Positions 61,171 through 64,000 of a DNA stretch of 64,000 nt are shown piece by piece. The notes below the pieces were generated by a model. That model saw only the letters and a list, made by a program, of their open reading frames with translations, was not told the DNA's origin and did not search any database. Origin of the DNA: JBARDN01 sp963755705 (GTDB lineage Bacteria; Desulfobacterota; Binatia; Binatales; Binataceae). Numbering within the stretch: position 1 is the stretch's first letter; every line of letters starts with the position of its first letter. A program made the translations under genes and the position numbers. The stretch is from NCBI GenBank assembly GCA_963755705.1, contig CAVWKW010000002.1, forward strand, positions 186,001 through 250,000, in the 5' to 3' direction.

Positions 61171-62481
61171 ATGAGAGCCAAGGCTTCGGCAATTTTTCTT
61201 ATCGCGATTATCTTCTCCGTGATTTCTGTCGCGGGTCTCGCGCTCCGGGTGCGACAAGCGCGAGCCGTTTCACTGACGCTGGGCGCGGACGGCGCCGAGC
61301 TCGCGATGGATCACGTCACGGTCCTATATGTGAGCCGCCCCGGCGGCGAGACAACTCCGATTCTGCGCGTGGGCGATTCCGTTCCCGGCGGAACCATCAG
61401 CGAGTTCGGCGTCCCCTATCAACTGAGCGGCGGGCGCGTGTTGTTTGGCGCGGACATTATCGACGCTGGACAGCATGAGTCGTGGGATATCCTTATCGCG
61501 AGTCCGGGCGCGCATGGCGGCACGCAAATTACCCGCGCGCTGGAGCATGCGGCGGTATCGCCCGGATGCGCTCCGCGATTCATCGAAGATCCCTCGCCAG
61601 TCGCCAACGCCGACGGCGCGATCGCATTCGTCGCACCGGTCCAGTCCGGCGGCGACGCCGTCTTCGTTTCTCGCGAGGGCGAGCTGCGATGCGCCGCGCG
61701 CACCGGTGACAAGACGGACGGGGGTCATCGGATCGCAAGATTTGCGTTCGGCAGCATGCAACTCGGGGCCGACGGCGCAACCATCGTAGCAAATGCCTTC
61801 GTGCGCGGAGGCCGGGTATCGCATCCCGCGCTCTGGTGGCATGACGATCCGCTGGCGATCATCGAAATCACCCCGGGGCTACCGATTTCTGAGATCGCGG
61901 TGGAAGGCGAGGCCGGGCCCGGCGGCAAACGCTACGCCGTGCTTGGTCTGCCCGCTCTGGCAAGGACGCGCGGAGAAGTCGTCTTCGCCGATGACGGCCC
62001 GGGCGAGAATTCGGTCTACGTTTCCGAACATGGCCGAACGCGCCTTGTCCTCGAGCGCGGCGCCGCAAGCCCCGGCGGCACGATCATATACGTCGGACAG
62101 GGACGGCCAGGGATCGCCTCCGATGGAACTATCGCGCTGCGGGGCGCGAGCCGCGCGCGCGAAATGATCTTGCGCCTTGACCAGCGCGGACGGATTCGCG
62201 TCGTCGCGAGCGCGCGCGAGACGGCATCGGCACCCGGCGAGTTGGCGAGTTTCGGCGATCCTGTGGCGCCGATCGGCGCGGCGACGATCTTTCCCGCGAT
62301 GGACTCGGCAGGGGCTGAGGGAATCTTTTTCGTGGACCCGCACGGCACAATTCACGAAGTCGATTCCGCCCCGGTCCACAATGCGGCGTTCGAAGTGGGT
62401 GCGCCCGCTCGCCATTTTGTCGCGAGCCCGACGCTCTCGGTGGCGCCCGACGGCGGCTTTTGCTACCTCGGCGGACGCTGA
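61171..62481 (+). CDS. secreted tandem-repeat protein (DUF7453-like)
   Basis: A 436-residue protein with a signal peptide or anchor (I-F-L-I-A-I-I-F-S-V-I-S). Loosely repeated beta-rich units of ~55-70 residues follow the pattern [N/S]-x-D-G-x-I-A-F/L ... V-F-V-S-x-x-G-x-L ... A-R-x-G-D / E-R-G-A-x-x-P-G-G. Examples are N-A-D-G-A-I-A-F-V-A, A-S-D-G-T-I-A-L-R-G and Y-V-S-E-H-G-R-T-R-L-V. This resembles proteins with N-x-x-G-x-x-A-F tandem repeats, probably a beta-propeller-like fold. Function unknown. Overlaps the convergent DUF255 gene by 19 bp. Confidence 0.65.
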   Translation: MRAKASAIFLIAIIFSVISVAGLALRVRQARAVSLTLGADGAELAMDHVTVLYVSRPGGETTPILRVGDSVPGGTISEFGVPYQLSGGRVLFGADIIDAGQHESWDILIASPGAHGGTQITRALEHAAVSPGCAPRFIEDPSPVANADGAIAFVAPVQSGGDAVFVSREGELRCAARTGDKTDGGHRIARFAFGSMQLGADGATIVANAFVRGGRVSHPALWWHDDPLAIIEITPGLPISEIAVEGEAGPGGKRYAVLGLPALARTRGEVVFADDGPGENSVYVSEHGRTRLVLERGAASPGGTIIYVGQGRPGIASDGTIALRGASRAREMILRLDQRGRIRVVASARETASAPGELASFGDPVAPIGAATIFPAMDSAGAEGIFFVDPHGTIHEVDSAPVHNAAFEVGAPARHFVASPTLSVAPDGGFCYLGGR

Positions 62482-64000
62482 AGGTCGAGACCGTGCGACG
62501 CTTCTCCCGTCATGAAGGTGGCGATCAGCTGCGCAAGCGCGCGCGGATCCGAAACCGGACGCGCACAGGCAGTTCCTGCGCAGACGAAGGCGAGCGGAGA
62601 ATCGTGACTGGCGGCAGCGGTGTACATCGCCTCTGCCGCTGCCGGCATCGCGCCTGATTTCGCTCGTGCCGGATCGACGCGGATCACGATCTTCCCGGGC
62701 CGGTACGCCGCGAATGCGGCCGAGAGCAGCGCCGCGGTCCTCGCATTGTCAGGCGCGCCCACGATCGCGATCGTCGCGCCGCCATCAGCGACCTCTCCGA
62801 GTGCGAGTCCGACTGTACCGAGTGAGGAATCCGCGCCGCCGCCCGCGAGCGCGGCGGCCGGCGCGAGAAATTCTTCGGCCTGCTTCTGGCAGCGGGCATC
62901 CGAGCTGATCTCACCGAGCGTCCACATCACAATCGCGGCCTGCCCCTGCACCGACGGCATCGGCGTGTCGTACATTACTTGCGCGCTCGACGCGGACAGC
63001 GCGAGCACGTTGTCTTTGGGTTCGGTGCTCTGATTCCTGATGAGTCCCGTAGATGGCTCGCGAAATTTGGTGAAGATGAGATCGCATAATGCGCGGGCCT
63101 CCGCCAGATACTTCGGATCGCCGGTCGCCTGGAACGCGTCGAGCAGCGCCGACGCGAGGTAGATCTGGTCGGCCGCGATTCCCGGAACCGCCGGGCGTCC
63201 CGCCGACCATTCGTGATAAAAGCCGCCGCCGGGCGCGCGCAGATGCTCGAGTATGAAATCGAGCGCGTAGAGCGCGGTCTTCTCGTACCTTGAGTCGCCG
63301 GTCGCCCCCGCGACCGCGATAAATGCCGACGCCATCAGCGCGTTGCGATCCGTCATCAAAGCCTTATCGACCGCCGGCGTCCGGCGGCGGTTGCGAGCCG
63401 CGAGTAGTCCGCGATTCGCTTTCGCGATGATCGTCCGCGCGTCGCTCGCGGAGATCTTGAGGCGATCCGCAAGCGCGTCGGGTGTCAGCGCCTGCGCGAG
63501 CACGATCCGTCCGTCGGGGGCGTGCGGCGGCGACGGCGCGTCCATCCCGTAAAAAAGAATCGCGGCGTGCGCCTGGTCAGCGGGGAGCGCGCGCCTCACT
63601 TCATCGAGCGTCCAGGTGTAGTAGCTGCCGTCGTCGCCCTTGAACGAATCCGCGTCCTGATGTGCATAGAAATCGTGCCGGCGCGGATCGAGCAGCGTGC
63701 CGTTAACGTACGCGAGCGTCTGCGTGATCACCGCGAGCATCCGCGGATCGTGCGTGAGCTGATAAGCCTCGCTGTAGGTTGTGAGCGCCATCGCCTGGTC
63801 GTACGACATCTTCTCAAAGTGCGGCACGCGCCATCGCGGGTCGGTCGAGTAGCGATGAAACCCGCCGCCCAGTTGATCGAACACACCGCCGCGCGAAATC
63901 TTGATTAGCGAATCGAGCGCGAGCTGACGGTACTCCGGATGCGCGAAGAATCCGTAGGCGAGTGCCAGGCGCAGCGCCGGAAAATCATAAAAGCGCGGCC
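62463..64000 (-). CDS. DUF255/YyaL thioredoxin-domain protein (SPATA20-like), 5' part outside window
   Basis: The C-terminal two thirds of a ~650-700-residue protein. The (alpha/alpha) barrel region is recognisable from R-G-G-V-F-D-Q-L-G-G-G-F-H-R-Y-S, V-P-H-F-E-K-M-S-Y-D-Q-A, F-Y-A-H-Q-D-A-D-S, and Y-Y-T-W-T-L-D-E-V. The frame is open through base 64000 (R-F-Y-D-F-P-A-L-R-L at the edge), so the GTG at 63884 is not the start. The N-terminal thioredoxin-like domain lies outside. Function in bacteria is uncertain; relatives are called cellobiose-2-epimerase-like or thioredoxin-domain proteins. Confidence 0.88.
   Translation of the reverse strand, partial: PRFYDFPALRLALAYGFFAHPEYRQLALDSLIKISRGGVFDQLGGGFHRYSTDPRWRVPHFEKMSYDQAMALTTYSEAYQLTHDPRMLAVITQTLAYVNGTLLDPRRHDFYAHQDADSFKGDDGSYYTWTLDEVRRALPADQAHAAILFYGMDAPSPPHAPDGRIVLAQALTPDALADRLKISASDARTIIAKANRGLLAARNRRRTPAVDKALMTDRNALMASAFIAVAGATGDSRYEKTALYALDFILEHLRAPGGGFYHEWSAGRPAVPGIAADQIYLASALLDAFQATGDPKYLAEARALCDLIFTKFREPSTGLIRNQSTEPKDNVLALSASSAQVMYDTPMPSVQGQAAIVMWTLGEISSDARCQKQAEEFLAPAAALAGGGADSSLGTVGLALGEVADGGATIAIVGAPDNARTAALLSAAFAAYRPGKIVIRVDPARAKSGAMPAAAEAMYTAAASHDSPLAFVCAGTACARPVSDPRALAQLIATFMTGEASHGLDLQRPPR

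Overview
The window comes from a GC-rich Gram-negative bacterium (Tat translocase, signal peptides and lipoboxes, an MlaD/MCE lipoprotein, Mpl-type murein recycling). No rRNA or marker-rich operon is present, so the lineage is inference. Paired DUF507 genes, a DUF4911 gene, a tandem ArsA-like ATPase pair, a CIRCE-controlled groESL, and several luciferase-like monooxygenases, amidohydrolases and DUF1329 proteins together resemble the deltaproteobacterial / Desulfobacterota / Candidatus Binatota part of the tree. I favour a Binatota-like uncultured soil lineage at moderate to low confidence.

Layout. 1-13.6 kb: a non-catalytic M16 peptidase subunit, DUF488, a TPR lipoprotein, then on the minus strand uvrA, and mfd - SurA-like chaperone - pdxA, a PDZ protein and a 2-hydroxyacid dehydrogenase. 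13.6-14.6 kb: a RAYT transposase gene surrounded by REP-like palindromes. 14.6-20 kb (minus): an aromatic/murein cluster with DAHP synthase, a flavoprotein, LD-carboxypeptidase, a serine hydrolase and Mpl, which reads as murein-peptide recycling. 20-24 kb: an SbcD-like phosphoesterase, a degenerate receiver protein, and groES-groEL with a textbook CIRCE operator overlapping its promoter. 24-33 kb (minus): frataxin, methyltransferase, two DUF507 genes, a DUF1499 protein, a membrane-anchored radical SAM protein, PtsP (EI-Ntr), a PHP phosphoesterase and a lipoprotein cyclophilin.

33-45 kb: small CxxC protein, alpha/beta hydrolase plus luciferase-like oxidoreductase, GH29 fucosidase, an esterase, an FHA-TM-CAP fusion, a histone-deacetylase-like amidohydrolase, tatB-tatC, a GH15 glucoamylase and DUF4911. 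45-48.6 kb: an ArsA-like ATPase pair and a 0.9-kb non-coding tract rich in palindromes with a strong minus-strand terminator. 48.6-64 kb: a secreted hydrolase, a four-gene operon (luciferase-like oxidoreductase, MCE lipoprotein, APH-like kinase, helical unknown), a frameshifted DUF1329 gene and its intact paralogue, an amidohydrolase, HAD and HxlR genes divergent from a quinone oxidoreductase, a secreted repeat protein, and a 5'-truncated DUF255/YyaL thioredoxin-domain protein running off the right edge.

The most striking non-coding content is at least five families of palindromic intergenic repeats. One is associated with the RAYT transposase; the others sit between genes with no transposase in view. 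No CRISPR array, tRNA, rRNA, prophage or complete insertion sequence was found. Coding starts were adjusted where a ribosome binding site, signal peptide or operon overlap argued for it.
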